Below, one piece after another: positions 47,401 to 57,888 of a stretch of 64,000 bases of DNA (the first letter of the stretch is position 1; each line of letters opens with the position of its first letter). Source of the stretch: Corallium rubrum (taxonomy: Eukaryota > Cnidaria > Anthozoa > Scleralcyonacea > Coralliidae); the NCBI GenBank assembly GCA_964035015.1, contig OZ035998.1, positions 52,770,447 to 52,834,446 on the forward strand. Direction: 5' to 3'. The position numbers and the translations under genes are program-made. The notes under the pieces were generated by a model. That model was not told the origin of the DNA. It saw only the letters and a program-made list of their open reading frames with translations, and ran no database searches.

Positions 47401-49732
47401 TCAGTCATACTCAGCCATATACTCAGTCATACTCAGCCATACTCAGCCATACTCAGCCATACTCAGTCATACTCAGCCATACTCAGCCATACTCAGTCAT
47501 ACTCAGCCATACTCAGCCATACTCAGCCATACATGTAGTCAGCCATACTCAGCCATACTCAGTCATACTCAGTCATACTCAGCCATACTCAGTCATACTC
47601 AGCCATACTCAGCCATACTCAGTCATACTCAGCCATACTCAGCCATACTCAGCCATACTCAGCCATACTCAGCCATACTCAGTCATACTCAGCCATACTC
47701 AGCCATACTCAGTCATACTCAGCCATACTCAGGCATACTCAGCCATACTCAGTCATACTCAGCCATACTCAGCCATACTCAGCCATACTCAGCCATACTC
47801 AGCCATACTCAGTCATACTCAGTCATACTCAGCCATACTCAGCCATACTCAGTCATACTCAGCCATACTCAGCCACACTCAGTCATACTCAGCCATACTT
47901 AGCCATACTCAGTCATACTCAGCCATACTCAGCCATACTTAGCCATACTCAGCCATACATGTAGTCAGTCATACTCAGCCATACTCAGCCATACTCAGCC
48001 ATACTCAGTCATACTCAGCCATACTAAGCCATACTCAGCCATACATGTAGTCAGTCATACTCAGCCATACTCAGCCATACTCAGCCATACTCAGTCATAC
48101 TCAGTCATACTCAGCCATACTCAGCCATACTCAGCCATACTCAGTCATACTCAGTCATACTCAGCCATACTTAGCCATACTCAGCCATACATGTAGTCAG
48201 TCATACTCAGCCATACTCAGCCATACTCAGCCATACTCAGCCATACTCAGTCATACTCAGCCATACTCAGCCATACTCAGCCATACTCAGCCGTACTCAG
48301 CCATACTCAGCCATACTCAGTCATACTCAGCCATACTCAGCCATACTCAGCCATACTCAGCCATACTCAGCCATACTCAGCCATACTCAGTCATACTCAG
48401 CCATACTCAGCCATACTCAGCCATACTCAGCCATACTCAGCCATACATGTAGTCAGCCATACTCAGCCATACTCAGTCATACTCAGTCATACTCAGCCAT
48501 ACTCAGTCATACTCAGCCATACTCAGCCATACTCAGTCATACTCAGCCATACTCAGCCATACTCAGCCATACTCAGCCATACTCAGCCATACTCAGTCAT
48601 ACTCAGCCATACTCAGCCATACTCAGTCATACTCAGCCATACTCAGGCATACTCAGCCATACTCAGTCATACTCAGCCATACTCAGCCATACTCAGCCAT
48701 ACTCAGCCATACTCAGCCATACTCAGTCATACTCAGTCATACTCAGCCATACTCAGCCATACTCAGTCATACTCAGCCATACTCAGCCACACTCAGTCAT
48801 ACTCAGCCATACTTAGCCATACTCAGTCATACTCAGCCATACTCAGCCATACTTAGCCATACTCAGCCATACATGTAGTCAGTCATACTCAGCCATACTC
48901 AGCCATACTCAGCCATACTCAGTCATACTCAGCCATACTTAGCCATACTCAGCCATACATGTAGTCAGTCATACTCAGCCATACTCAGCCATACTCAGCC
49001 ATACTCAGTCATACTCAGTCATACTCAGCCATACTCAGCCATACTCAGCCATACTCAGTCATACTCAGTCATACTCAGCCATACTTAGCCATACTCAGCC
49101 ATACATGTAGTCAGTCATACTCAGCCATACTCAGCCATACTCAGCCATACTCAGCCATACTCAGTCATACTCAGCCATACTCAGCCATACTCAGCCATAC
49201 TCAGCCATACTCAGCCATACTCAGTCATACTCAGCCATACTCAGCCATACTCAGCCATACTCAGCCATACTCAGCCATACTCAGCCATACTCAGTCATAC
49301 TCAGCCATACTCAGCCATACTCAGCCATACTCAGTCATACTCAGCCATACTCAGCCATACTCAGCCATACTCAGCCATACTCAGTCATACTCAGCCATAC
49401 TAAGTCATACTCAGTCATACTCAGCCATACATGTAGTCAGCCATACTCAGCCATACTCAGCCATACTCAGCCATACTCAGTCATACTCAGCCATACATGT
49501 AGTCAGCCATACTCAGCCATACTCAGCCATACTCAGCCATACTCAGCCATACTCAGCCATACTCAGTCATACTCGGCCATACTCAGCCATACATGTAGTC
49601 AGTCATACTCAGCCATACTCAGTCATACTCAGTCATACTCAGACATACTCAGTCATACTCAGCCATACTCAGTCATACTCATTGACAGGATTCTGAGGCT
49701 GAGTCAGATAGATTCCTCACGGAAACCTCTGC
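41480..49732. mobile_element. Inverted repeats bracketing the decamer satellite (probable expanded MITE)
   Basis: GCAGAGGTTTCCGTGA at 41480-41495 faces TCACGGAAACCTCTGC at 49717-49732, both just outside the array. Similarity continues outward imperfectly (GGATGCCTCTCTGCTCC versus the inverse of GGAGAAAGGGAGGATGC). The satellite therefore appears to have grown inside a small inverted-repeat transposon. Outer ends not defined. Confidence 0.55.
41510..49680. repeat. 8.2-kb decamer satellite (CCATACTCAG)n with higher-order structure
   Basis: About 800 tandem copies of CCATACTCAG, with TCATACTCAG as the main variant and rarer CCACACTCAG, CCATACTTAG, CCATATACTCAG and ATACATGTAGTCAG. The ATACATGTAG marker recurs with repeating spacings of 466 and 308 bases (43037, 43503, 43811; 45273, 45739, 46047; 46467, 46933, 47241), so 774-base blocks have been duplicated. 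All three plus frames read the same decapeptide (SHTQPYSAIL), giving ORFs to ~700 codons that are artefacts. It lies in translin intron 1. Confidence 0.97.
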
Positions 49733-50093
49733 AGAGGAGAAAGGGAGGATGCAGTGGCCGAGAATGCACCAGAAGTTATTTCAGAGCATTGTAATTTCTC
49801 AAAAACTGGGGTGTGGCCCGTGGGGGATATGCCTAGTAATCTGGTGTCCGTGCATGTTAGACTTTCTGTTCTGAGTCATACGCTCTTGTGATAGCTTGCA
49901 GTTATCAACAGTCATTGAATATTGACCATGGTAAGAAATTTCAATGGGAATTGGGATTGAGTATTTGCTATGTGGATTAGTCTAGTCATAACTGGAATTT
50001 TGCAAATATTTGCTTCGAAAAACTGTCAATCTGTAATATAATTATAGTAATAAATATAGTATTATACATGTAAGTCTTTGCTTCATTTTTTAG
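49733..50093. other. End of translin intron 1
   Basis: No repeat or gene recognised apart from the splice acceptor at 50092-50093. Confidence 0.5.
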
Positions 50094-50184
50094 AAAATAA
50101 GCGTTGCTGTGCGTGACATAGAACAGACAACAAGAGAAATTCTTGCAGTTTTACAGGCTGTTCATCATAGTTCTCACCAAGAAG
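50094..50184 (+). CDS. TSN: Translin, exon 2 (30 codons)
   Basis: After acceptor TTTTTTAG the exon reads KISVAVRDIEQTTREILAVL and QAVHHSSHQE, then donor GTTAGC. It is in phase with exon 1 and matches vertebrate EIRKVVQSLEQTAREILTLL QGVHQGAG. The intron between the two exons is 13.2 kb and contains the decamer satellite. No further translin exon is recognisable before 64000; the downstream sequence is transposon, so exon 3 should lie outside. Confidence 0.82.
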
Positions 50185-50724
50185 GTTAGCAAGTTTGTGA
50201 ACAAGTTGGTGTGAATTTCTAAGATTTTCACACTCATTTTGATAGAATAAGTACTGTAGATCACACTCATTTTAAGCGCTTTAAAAACTAGTGAGTTCGC
50301 GCAAGCGCAATGCTATCTCATATAATTCCTCAGTGCTAAGAATAAAATGGCTAATGTATATAATAAAAGATTTATTAATCTCGTTTCCTCAGTCTTTACG
50401 AGAAAATATTATAGACCTCGGTTTTTTCTTGTACGAACCTCGCTTGCGGCTCGGTCTGTACTGTGAAGACTTTAGTCTGATATTTTCCAGTACAGACCTT
50501 GTTCTCGATTTAAGGCGGATTTCCAGTCCTCGCACGAAGCAACTCGCAGCTCGCTGCGAGTACTCGCAAGCTCGCTGCGAGTGTTTCAGCGCTCGTGGCA
50601 GATAGTTGAAAATTTTGAACTATTTTTCACTCGCAGCAAATTCGCGCAGTAAATAAACCAATCAAAAGACAGTTTCTAGTCACATGCTTCTGTTTTTAAA
50701 AATCAAAATGCTTCTGTTTTCAAA

Positions 50725-50878
50725 ATGGCCGACAGGTGGAGTGATGAGAAGGTCGAAGTTCTTATAGAAACTGTAAGAAAATATTCTGCATTGTACATGA
50801 TAAAGAGCAGAAGCTATAGAGACAAAACACAAAAGGAAAATGCGTGGAAAGCGGTGGCAATGGAGGTCGATATGCCTG
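50725..50878 (+). CDS. First exon of a MADF-domain gene, probably transposon-derived
   Basis: ATG opens 51 codons (MADRWSDEKVEVLIETVRKY, SALYMIKSRSYRDKTQKENA, WKAVAMEVDMP) followed by donor GTAAGT. The WSDEKVEVLIETVRKY...LY...YRDKTQKENAW pattern is the start of a MADF (Adf-1-type Myb/SANT-like) DNA-binding domain, common in accessory proteins of PIF/Harbinger transposons and in host regulators. About 210 bases upstream a TTAA-GGCGGATTTCCAGTC motif resembles a transposon terminus, followed by TCGCAG/CTGCGAG subrepeats. The next exon is not recognised; a Helentron follows. A host gene cannot be excluded. Confidence 0.5.
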
Positions 50879-50952
50879 GTAAGTCAAGTGTACGGAGTAT
50901 TTAAAACATTTATATATTATTATGTCAGACATTCAGCTAGTCTGATGTAATA

Positions 50953-51091
50953 GTTCAAACACGAGTAGGAGGACTTTACAGGGATTTCAAAACACCGAGG
51001 GGAGTTGAAAATACGAGGCGAAGCCGAGTATTTTTAACGAACTTCGAGGTGTTTTGAAATCCCTGTAAAGTCCTCCTACTCGTGTTTGAAC
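50953..51091. mobile_element. 139-bp MITE with ~47-bp inverted repeats
   Basis: GTTCAAACACGAGTAGGAGG...GGGATTTCAAAACACC faces its inverse. The centre is ...CGAGGCGAAGCCGAG.... No clear duplication. Confidence 0.75.
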
Positions 51092-52190
51092 ACAGTTGTT
51101 TGAACGAACTTCTAAAACTCGCGTGTATTTTGAGAGAAAATCAAGGTGAAAGTTCGCTTAATTTATGTAATTTCTCTCGCTGATTTCAAACGTCCTCTAC
51201 GGTACTGATTTCCTTTGTCTTTTCTTCATGAATTATTAATGAGTTTTTGAATTACAAATTAGATGTAGTTTCTTGTCTACTCAACATGCACAATAGGATT
51301 TAGGTAAAATAAAGACTTTTTGTGACTACCGCTGACCTGTCAGCGGGAGCCACTATGTCGGCGTGATGCTTGCTTGCGCGGGTGTCTTGGACCTCACTTA
51401 CGTCATACTCGACAACCATCGCCGCAACATCGCCCGATATTCGACAAGATCGTCAATTTGGTCGACATGATCGCCATGTACTCGAGAAGTGCTCGCGTTG
51501 TTCGTGGGGGTATGATAAGCGAAAAGCGAAACCAGTTCAAACCAATTGTGAACCTCGTGTTTGGTTTGGACGATTTGTCATTTCGAGTTTTCTCACTGCC
51601 TGTTTCAGTAATAAATCTTTCCTTTTCGGAAAGGTTTCTATCGTTCTCTGTTACAAGGTAAGAAGTAGTTTTAAAACTGTGACGTTTGTTTATCTCAATC
51701 GATCTGAAACAAATCTCGACTCAACAGAACTGACTGAGGACTGAGCTGACTGGGTGCTTTGTTTGTTTGTTGTAGGTGTTTTTCAACATCTTATTTTATT
51801 CAGTTTTGTTAAAGAAACGAAAGTTTGCGCAGACCCAAGCCAGCGGTCTGACTGAGCGTCAAGTGTTACGCTATCGAGACTTTTTATTGAACGAAAGTTT
51901 TGGGCAGACCCAAGCCAGCGGTCTGACTGAGCGTCAAGGTTACGCTCTCTATCTATTGAAACATTGTTGATAAAGTTCTATTGAGAAACTATTAAGAAAC
52001 TATTGAGAAATTATTGAGAAACTGAAAGCTTGAAATCTGTTGTGATTCTGAAGTGCTCGGCGTTTATTCGTCAAACCCACGCGAGAAACACGCGGTTTTT
52101 TGTTATTGTAAAATTTCAAGTGTGACGTCATCTATTATAATTTTGAAATATAATCACAAAATACATTAGCATTTAGCAAAATACTTCAAA
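51092..52190. other. Helentron 5' region / upstream flank
   Basis: No gene recognised. It holds a ~40-bp direct repeat (GCAGACCCAAGCCAGCGGTC, then TGACTGAGCGTCAAG) at ~51829 and ~51905, spaced ~74 bases. It probably belongs to the 5' leader of the Helentron; the true 5' terminus could not be fixed. Confidence 0.4.
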
Positions 52191-55100
52191 ATGGGCATTA
52201 CACCAGAACAATATCGATCGAGAATCGGGTGCCACAGCATATTTATGGCAGGTAAAGATAATGAACGTCGTTTGAAAGGGTCGTTTTGGAACACAATGTT
52301 AATGATGTTTTATTTACATGTGTTTTACTTGCCAACATTAAAACGTGTCGTTGAGCAATATCAAAGATCAAATGAAGTTATGTCTTGGTTTCATCAAATG
52401 ATGTGTTATCATGTATATGTACCATTGCTTCTAAGGCTGTCAAATGACGTGGAAGAAAATCCAGGTCCTACAGTATATGAAATAATTAATGTATTGGAAA
52501 CTCTCCGTGCTGATTTTAGTCAAGGAGATCAGTCGAAGTTCGGTGATAATGCGGGTAAACAATGCGTTGCAATGTCATTAACCGCTATAATATTCAGACA
52601 CATTAAACCACATATTGGCAACTGGGATTCTCCTGATTTAAATAATATTTTGTATCGTGGTAACTGTCTGTATGATTGCATTAAAGGTTCTGTTAAAAAA
52701 GACTTCTTGTTGTTGACTGATGTTCCTGCTATGGTATCACTAAATGAGAAAACATATAATTTAACCTATAGTGGGGAATCATTAAGTGGGGAATTATTTA
52801 TGACAGATAATAATGGGCCTTATATTTCCCTAAAAAATGCATTTACAGAGATATTTTTTGGAGGAGAAACAAATTATGAATGTTGTTTGTTAACTGTTGA
52901 TTCTAACACAGTTGCAGTGTTTAACATGTTGAACAACAGTTATAGAATCTTTGATTCTCACTCAAGGGATATGTGGGGAATGCCAAGTTTTTCTGGAACA
53001 TGTGTCTTGCTCATTGTTGATGGCCTTGAAAACTTAGTTGCATTTTTTCAGGCTACTTCTTATCGAGGAACATGTGTGCCTTTTGAAATGAAAGGTGTTT
53101 TAGTCAATGAGGTCTGTATTGATGATAATCAAAACAATCAATTAGTCAATAATCAGAAACCTGAACTAGGTAATTGCTATAAGAAAAGAGAGTATGCTAA
53201 TGAAAGTAATGATAAATGCGAGGTAACAAGAAAAAATGACCAGTGTAAAAGCAAGAACAAGAAAGTAAAAATTGAGGATTCAGAAACTAGAAATAAGCGA
53301 TTGCAAGCTAGGCGATTGAATTATTTAAAACGAAAAAATACAGAAAGTGCTTTAACAAAAGAAAAGAGGCTTCAAAAGTGTCGGGAGTATAAACAGCAAA
53401 AGAGAGAAAATGAATCTGTTGAGCAGAGAGAAAATCGATTGAAGGCAAAACAGGTGAACAATAAGCATAAAAGAGTGAATGAATCTACTGAGCACAGACA
53501 GAATCGATTGCAGGAAAAACAAGTGTATGATTTAAATAGGAGAGCAAATGAATCTGATGAGCACAGACAGAATAGATTGCAGGCACAGCAAGTGAGTGAT
53601 TTAAATAGGAGAGCAAATGAATCTGATGAGCATAAACAGAACAGACTCTTGATTCAAAAAGAATGTGATACAAAAAGGAGAAACTGTGATGCTGGACCAG
53701 TTTCAGATCTTATACATAGATTTCACACAGCTGTATCAAAAGGCCCAATATATATTTGTACTTGTTGTGACCAGTTGTGGTATAGGCATAGTGTTAATTC
53801 TGCTGAAAAACTCAAAGTGTCAAACCCCACTATGTCACAATACTTGTTGAAAAAAATATGTGTTGACGATATTGAGTGGATCTGTAGAACATGTGAAAAA
53901 CATTTAAAAAAGAATAAAATGCCTCCATTGGCTGTAAAAAATGGGATGGTATTTCCAGAAAAGCCAGAAAGTTTTGATTTAAATCAATTAGAGTGGAGAC
54001 TTATTGCACCAAGATTAGCTTTTCTGAAGCTTATGCAAGCACCAAGGGGTAAGCAATTTAAGATAAATGGCAATGTTGTCAATGTGCCTGCTGATGTTGT
54101 CAATACTGTAAATACATTACCAAGACTACCACATGAAACAGGGACAATCAAAGTTCAGTTAAAACGACGACTCCAATATAAAAGTTCTGCAATGTCTTTA
54201 AATGTGAGGCCACATAAAGTCTTTCAGGCAGCAACTTGGTTAGCTATGAACAGTGGACTTTATCATGAACAAGGCATTGTTTTTAATGAGCACTGGCAGA
54301 AAAACTTTCAGGAAAATTTATACACACCTGATGATATTACGATGGGACATGAAAAAGACAATTTAGACAACAATTCTAAAAATACTGATGACAAGAATTT
54401 AAATGTTGCCAAAGATTGTGCAAAATGCCAGAATGATGATTGGAGTGAAGATGAGACTGAAATTCCTGCTGGGGTAACTGACAGTATGTTGACTCCTACA
54501 GATTTTCTTGACGATCATGAAAGAGAAATAATACATAACATAGCACCAGGTGAAGGTAACAGACCTCAGAGTATATTTCGAGATAAATATTCAGAAGAAC
54601 TAGCTTATCCTGGGATATTTCTTGGGCAAAAAAGGCCAGAAAATAAAGAAAGATCAGTCAAAGTATTTTATAGTGACATTTGTAAATCAGAGTTAAGAAG
54701 GTCAGACAGAAGAGCTGCAATGTGTGTAGAGAATATATTCTTTAAGACCAAAAAGCTACAGATGAAAATACTTTTAGGCAAATCCCAAATAGCACTAAGA
54801 AAATCTAAGAGAAGTAACACAGGCTTAACAGCTGGACAGTTAAAGCAACATGGTAGTTTGGAAAGAATTGTTCACCATGATGAAGGTTTCAAATTTTTAA
54901 GAGCACTAAGAGGATCACCCCCATATTTTGAAAAGGCTAAAAAAGATCTTTTTGCAATGATAAGACAATTGGGTCCTGCAACTTTGTTCTGTAGCTTTTC
55001 CTCAGCCGAAACAAAATGGTTACATCTCCTAAAAATATTAGGGCAACTTATTGATCATAAAGATTATACTGATGATGAATTGGAAGAATTAAATTGGGAA

Positions 55101-57743
55101 GAAAAATGCAGACTCATCCAAAGTGACCCAGTGACTTGTGCAAGACATTTTGATTACCAATTTAATAAACTCTTGAAAGAATTCTTGATGAGCAACATTG
55201 CCCCTTTGGGAAAAATTAGAGACTGGTTCTATAGAGTTGAATATCAGCAACGAGGTTCACCCCATATTCATATGTTAATATGGCTAGAAAATGCTCCAGT
55301 GTTTGGTGTTGCTAAAGATGATGATGTCACATCTTTTATTGATCAGATAATCACTTGCCATCTACCAAATAATGAGCCTGACCTAAGAAATCTTGTTAAT
55401 CGACAAACACATAGACATTCACATACTTGTCGCAAAAAGTCGAAAAAGGAATGTAGATTTAATTATCCTCAACCACCAGTGAAGTCAACAAAAATTCTTT
55501 ATCCACTAGATGATAATGTTTCTCAAAGTGAAGTTAAAAAACTAAAAGTTTTGTGGAAAACTATAAAGCAGCAGCTAAATGACATGAAAGAAGGTGAAAA
55601 TATCACATTTGATCAATTATTAGCTGATCTGAATGTCTCTGACAATGATTATATACTTGCAATTAGATCATCTCTCAACTGTCCCACAATCTTTTTAAAA
55701 CGAAATCCCAATGAACTCAGAATAAACAATTATAACACTGCATGTCTGAGTGCCTGGAGAGCAAACATGGACATTCAATTTGTTCTTGATGTGTATGCAT
55801 GTGCAATGTATATTGTTTCATATATATCCAAGGCTCAAAAGGGAATGAGTGAACTACTTCGTACTGCATGTGCTGAAGCAAGAGAAGGAAATGCTAGTAT
55901 TAAGCAGCAAGTGAGAGATATTGGTAATAAATTTTTAAACAGTGTTGAAATTAGTGCGCAAGAAGCTGTGTACATAGTTCTACAATTACCAATGAGAAAA
56001 TCATCAAGAGAAGTTGTTTTCATACCAACCTCACCACCTAATGAAAGAGTTCAATTGTTAAAACCACTAAGTGAAATTGAAAAAATGCCAGATGAATGTG
56101 AAGAAATACATTTTGGTGGACTTTTAAAGAGATACACTGAACGACCTGCTAGTCTTGAGAATGCAACCTTAGCAGACTGGGCAGCATGGTATGATAGTGT
56201 TAACAACAAATCATATCAAAAGAAAACAACAAAACCAGACATTGATGATCTGCCATTAGAAACATCAGATAATGATGACAATAATGATGATGAACTTTGC
56301 GATGACACCAACACAATTAATAAGTCCAAAAAATCATATAAAAATAGTGAACTGAAAAAACGAACAAAAGCCAGAATCATAAGGTGTGTCTGGTTTAATA
56401 AAGAGGCCTACCCAGAGAAGCACTATCGGGAATTAATTATGCTTTTTACACCATGGAGGAACGAGGAAAGTGATTTAATTGGCAATTATTCATCTTATGA
56501 AGAACATTATTTAACTTTACAAGACTCAATAAGAGATCAAATGAGCCTCTATGCAGTTTGTAATGAAGAATTAAATAATGCCCGGGAACAATTAAATTCA
56601 GCTTTTGACAATGATGAAGACCAATTTGATTTAATTGCACCAGTAACTCAAGATGCTGAACACCAAGATGAAGATGAAGGGGCTATAGATTTACATCCTG
56701 ACTTGAATGAAAACTATGATCTGTCACACGACATTGGCATTCCTTCAGCATCATCAAATAATGAACCACTTATTCTAAATGAAATGCCAGACGACGAATA
56801 TAGAGAAATGGTACAAATGTTAAATAAAGAACAAAAGGAATTTTTCTATCATACTCTTCACCTAATAAAGACTTCAGACAAACCATTTTACTCATTTCTT
56901 AGTGGAGGTGGAGGTGTTGGCAAATCACATCTTACAAAATCAATCTATCAAGCAGCATTGAAATACTATAATACAAGAGCGGGTGATGACTTCAGTCAAG
57001 TTAATGTTTTACTTCTAGCTCCTACAGGAAAAGCTGCATTTATCATTCGAGGCAATACAATACACAGTGCTCTTGCAGTACCTGCATGTCAGTCCTTAAG
57101 AAATTATAAACCACTTGATTCAAACAGATTAAACACTTTAAGGTGTCAATTAGGAAGTGTAAAACTGATATTACTAGATGAAATATCTATGGTTGGAAAC
57201 AGTATGTTTAATGTTCAAATAAATAATCGATTAAAAGACATTAAAGGTAGCAAGGAAGATTTTGGAGGTGTAAACATAATTGCAATTGGTGATTTGTTTC
57301 AATTAAAACCAGTCATGGATGGTTTTATATTCAAAGATTTTGATAACTCAGAATATGGTGTTCTTACTCCAAATTTATGGAAACAACACTTCCAAATGTT
57401 TGAACTACATGAAATAATGCGACAACGAGAGAGTAAAGCATTTGCAGAAACTTTGAATAGATTAAGAGAAGGAAAACATACTGAAAATGATATTTTAAAG
57501 ATTAAAGAAAGAATAGTTTCAGAAGAAAACTGTCCAAAACAAGCACCTCATTTATTTATACAAAACTTGAATGTTGATGAATTTAACAACCAAGTTTATA
57601 AAGCAGCAACAGGGGCAAAATACACAGTAAAAGCTCATGACAGTGTCATAGGTGCTAATACACGATTCTACGGTTTCCTCGCAAGGTATGCGCGCGCATC
57701 TGAGACCCAAGCAACGGCCCATAGCAACAAAAATTTCGAGTAA
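52191..57743 (+). CDS. Helentron polyprotein, N-terminal 1823 residues plus 27 read into the insertion
   Basis: Parts in order: 2A-like NDVEENPGP ending at residue 93 (ribosome skipping between G92 and P93); a cysteine-protease-like domain with AGKQC125 and D255-S-H257, the Cys...Asp-x-His layout of herpesvirus tegument deubiquitinases (peptidase C76); five to six 23-residue STPR repeats (about 363-497); a CTCCDQLW...CRTCEKH zinc-binding region; Helitron-like N domain; Rep HUH motif PHIH (H1025, H1027) and Y1207/Y1211; Pif1 helicase with Walker A GGGGVGKS (to ~1579) and Walker B LLDE (D1663). From 57660 the frame runs into the ISL2EU terminal repeat and stops at 57741. Rep nicks and rejoins DNA ends; the helicase unwinds. 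The protease role is inferred. Confidence 0.88.
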   Translation: MGITPEQYRSRIGCHSIFMAGKDNERRLKGSFWNTMLMMFYLHVFYLPTLKRVVEQYQRSNEVMSWFHQMMCYHVYVPLLLRLSNDVEENPGPTVYEIINVLETLRADFSQGDQSKFGDNAGKQCVAMSLTAIIFRHIKPHIGNWDSPDLNNILYRGNCLYDCIKGSVKKDFLLLTDVPAMVSLNEKTYNLTYSGESLSGELFMTDNNGPYISLKNAFTEIFFGGETNYECCLLTVDSNTVAVFNMLNNSYRIFDSHSRDMWGMPSFSGTCVLLIVDGLENLVAFFQATSYRGTCVPFEMKGVLVNEVCIDDNQNNQLVNNQKPELGNCYKKREYANESNDKCEVTRKNDQCKSKNKKVKIEDSETRNKRLQARRLNYLKRKNTESALTKEKRLQKCREYKQQKRENESVEQRENRLKAKQVNNKHKRVNESTEHRQNRLQEKQVYDLNRRANESDEHRQNRLQAQQVSDLNRRANESDEHKQNRLLIQKECDTKRRNCDAGPVSDLIHRFHTAVSKGPIYICTCCDQLWYRHSVNSAEKLKVSNPTMSQYLLKKICVDDIEWICRTCEKHLKKNKMPPLAVKNGMVFPEKPESFDLNQLEWRLIAPRLAFLKLMQAPRGKQFKINGNVVNVPADVVNTVNTLPRLPHETGTIKVQLKRRLQYKSSAMSLNVRPHKVFQAATWLAMNSGLYHEQGIVFNEHWQKNFQENLYTPDDITMGHEKDNLDNNSKNTDDKNLNVAKDCAKCQNDDWSEDETEIPAGVTDSMLTPTDFLDDHEREIIHNIAPGEGNRPQSIFRDKYSEELAYPGIFLGQKRPENKERSVKVFYSDICKSELRRSDRRAAMCVENIFFKTKKLQMKILLGKSQIALRKSKRSNTGLTAGQLKQHGSLERIVHHDEGFKFLRALRGSPPYFEKAKKDLFAMIRQLGPATLFCSFSSAETKWLHLLKILGQLIDHKDYTDDELEELNWEEKCRLIQSDPVTCARHFDYQFNKLLKEFLMSNIAPLGKIRDWFYRVEYQQRGSPHIHMLIWLENAPVFGVAKDDDVTSFIDQIITCHLPNNEPDLRNLVNRQTHRHSHTCRKKSKKECRFNYPQPPVKSTKILYPLDDNVSQSEVKKLKVLWKTIKQQLNDMKEGENITFDQLLADLNVSDNDYILAIRSSLNCPTIFLKRNPNELRINNYNTACLSAWRANMDIQFVLDVYACAMYIVSYISKAQKGMSELLRTACAEAREGNASIKQQVRDIGNKFLNSVEISAQEAVYIVLQLPMRKSSREVVFIPTSPPNERVQLLKPLSEIEKMPDECEEIHFGGLLKRYTERPASLENATLADWAAWYDSVNNKSYQKKTTKPDIDDLPLETSDNDDNNDDELCDDTNTINKSKKSYKNSELKKRTKARIIRCVWFNKEAYPEKHYRELIMLFTPWRNEESDLIGNYSSYEEHYLTLQDSIRDQMSLYAVCNEELNNAREQLNSAFDNDEDQFDLIAPVTQDAEHQDEDEGAIDLHPDLNENYDLSHDIGIPSASSNNEPLILNEMPDDEYREMVQMLNKEQKEFFYHTLHLIKTSDKPFYSFLSGGGGVGKSHLTKSIYQAALKYYNTRAGDDFSQVNVLLLAPTGKAAFIIRGNTIHSALAVPACQSLRNYKPLDSNRLNTLRCQLGSVKLILLDEISMVGNSMFNVQINNRLKDIKGSKEDFGGVNIIAIGDLFQLKPVMDGFIFKDFDNSEYGVLTPNLWKQHFQMFELHEIMRQRESKAFAETLNRLREGKHTENDILKIKERIVSEENCPKQAPHLFIQNLNVDEFNNQVYKAATGAKYTVKAHDSVIGANTRFYGFLARYARASETQATAHSNKNFE

Positions 57744-57888
57744 ACGCACAAAGAATGACCTTTCAATGACTTGTGTATCCCGTTGCCTTCATTGTTGTTC
57801 ATTCTAAAAGAGCATTAAACCGTTTTTATTCAAACGTAAATCACTCTGTGAGTGATTAGTGGTGATTAATCATAGTTTACTCGAGGAA

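Noticed and set aside
41510..49680. CRISPR-like array
   Set aside because: There are no unique spacers; units are directly abutting 10-mers in an animal intron.
51370..51744. 124-codon ORF upstream of the Helentron
   Set aside because: No domain, low-quality composition, overlapping alternative frames and no recognisable splice context.
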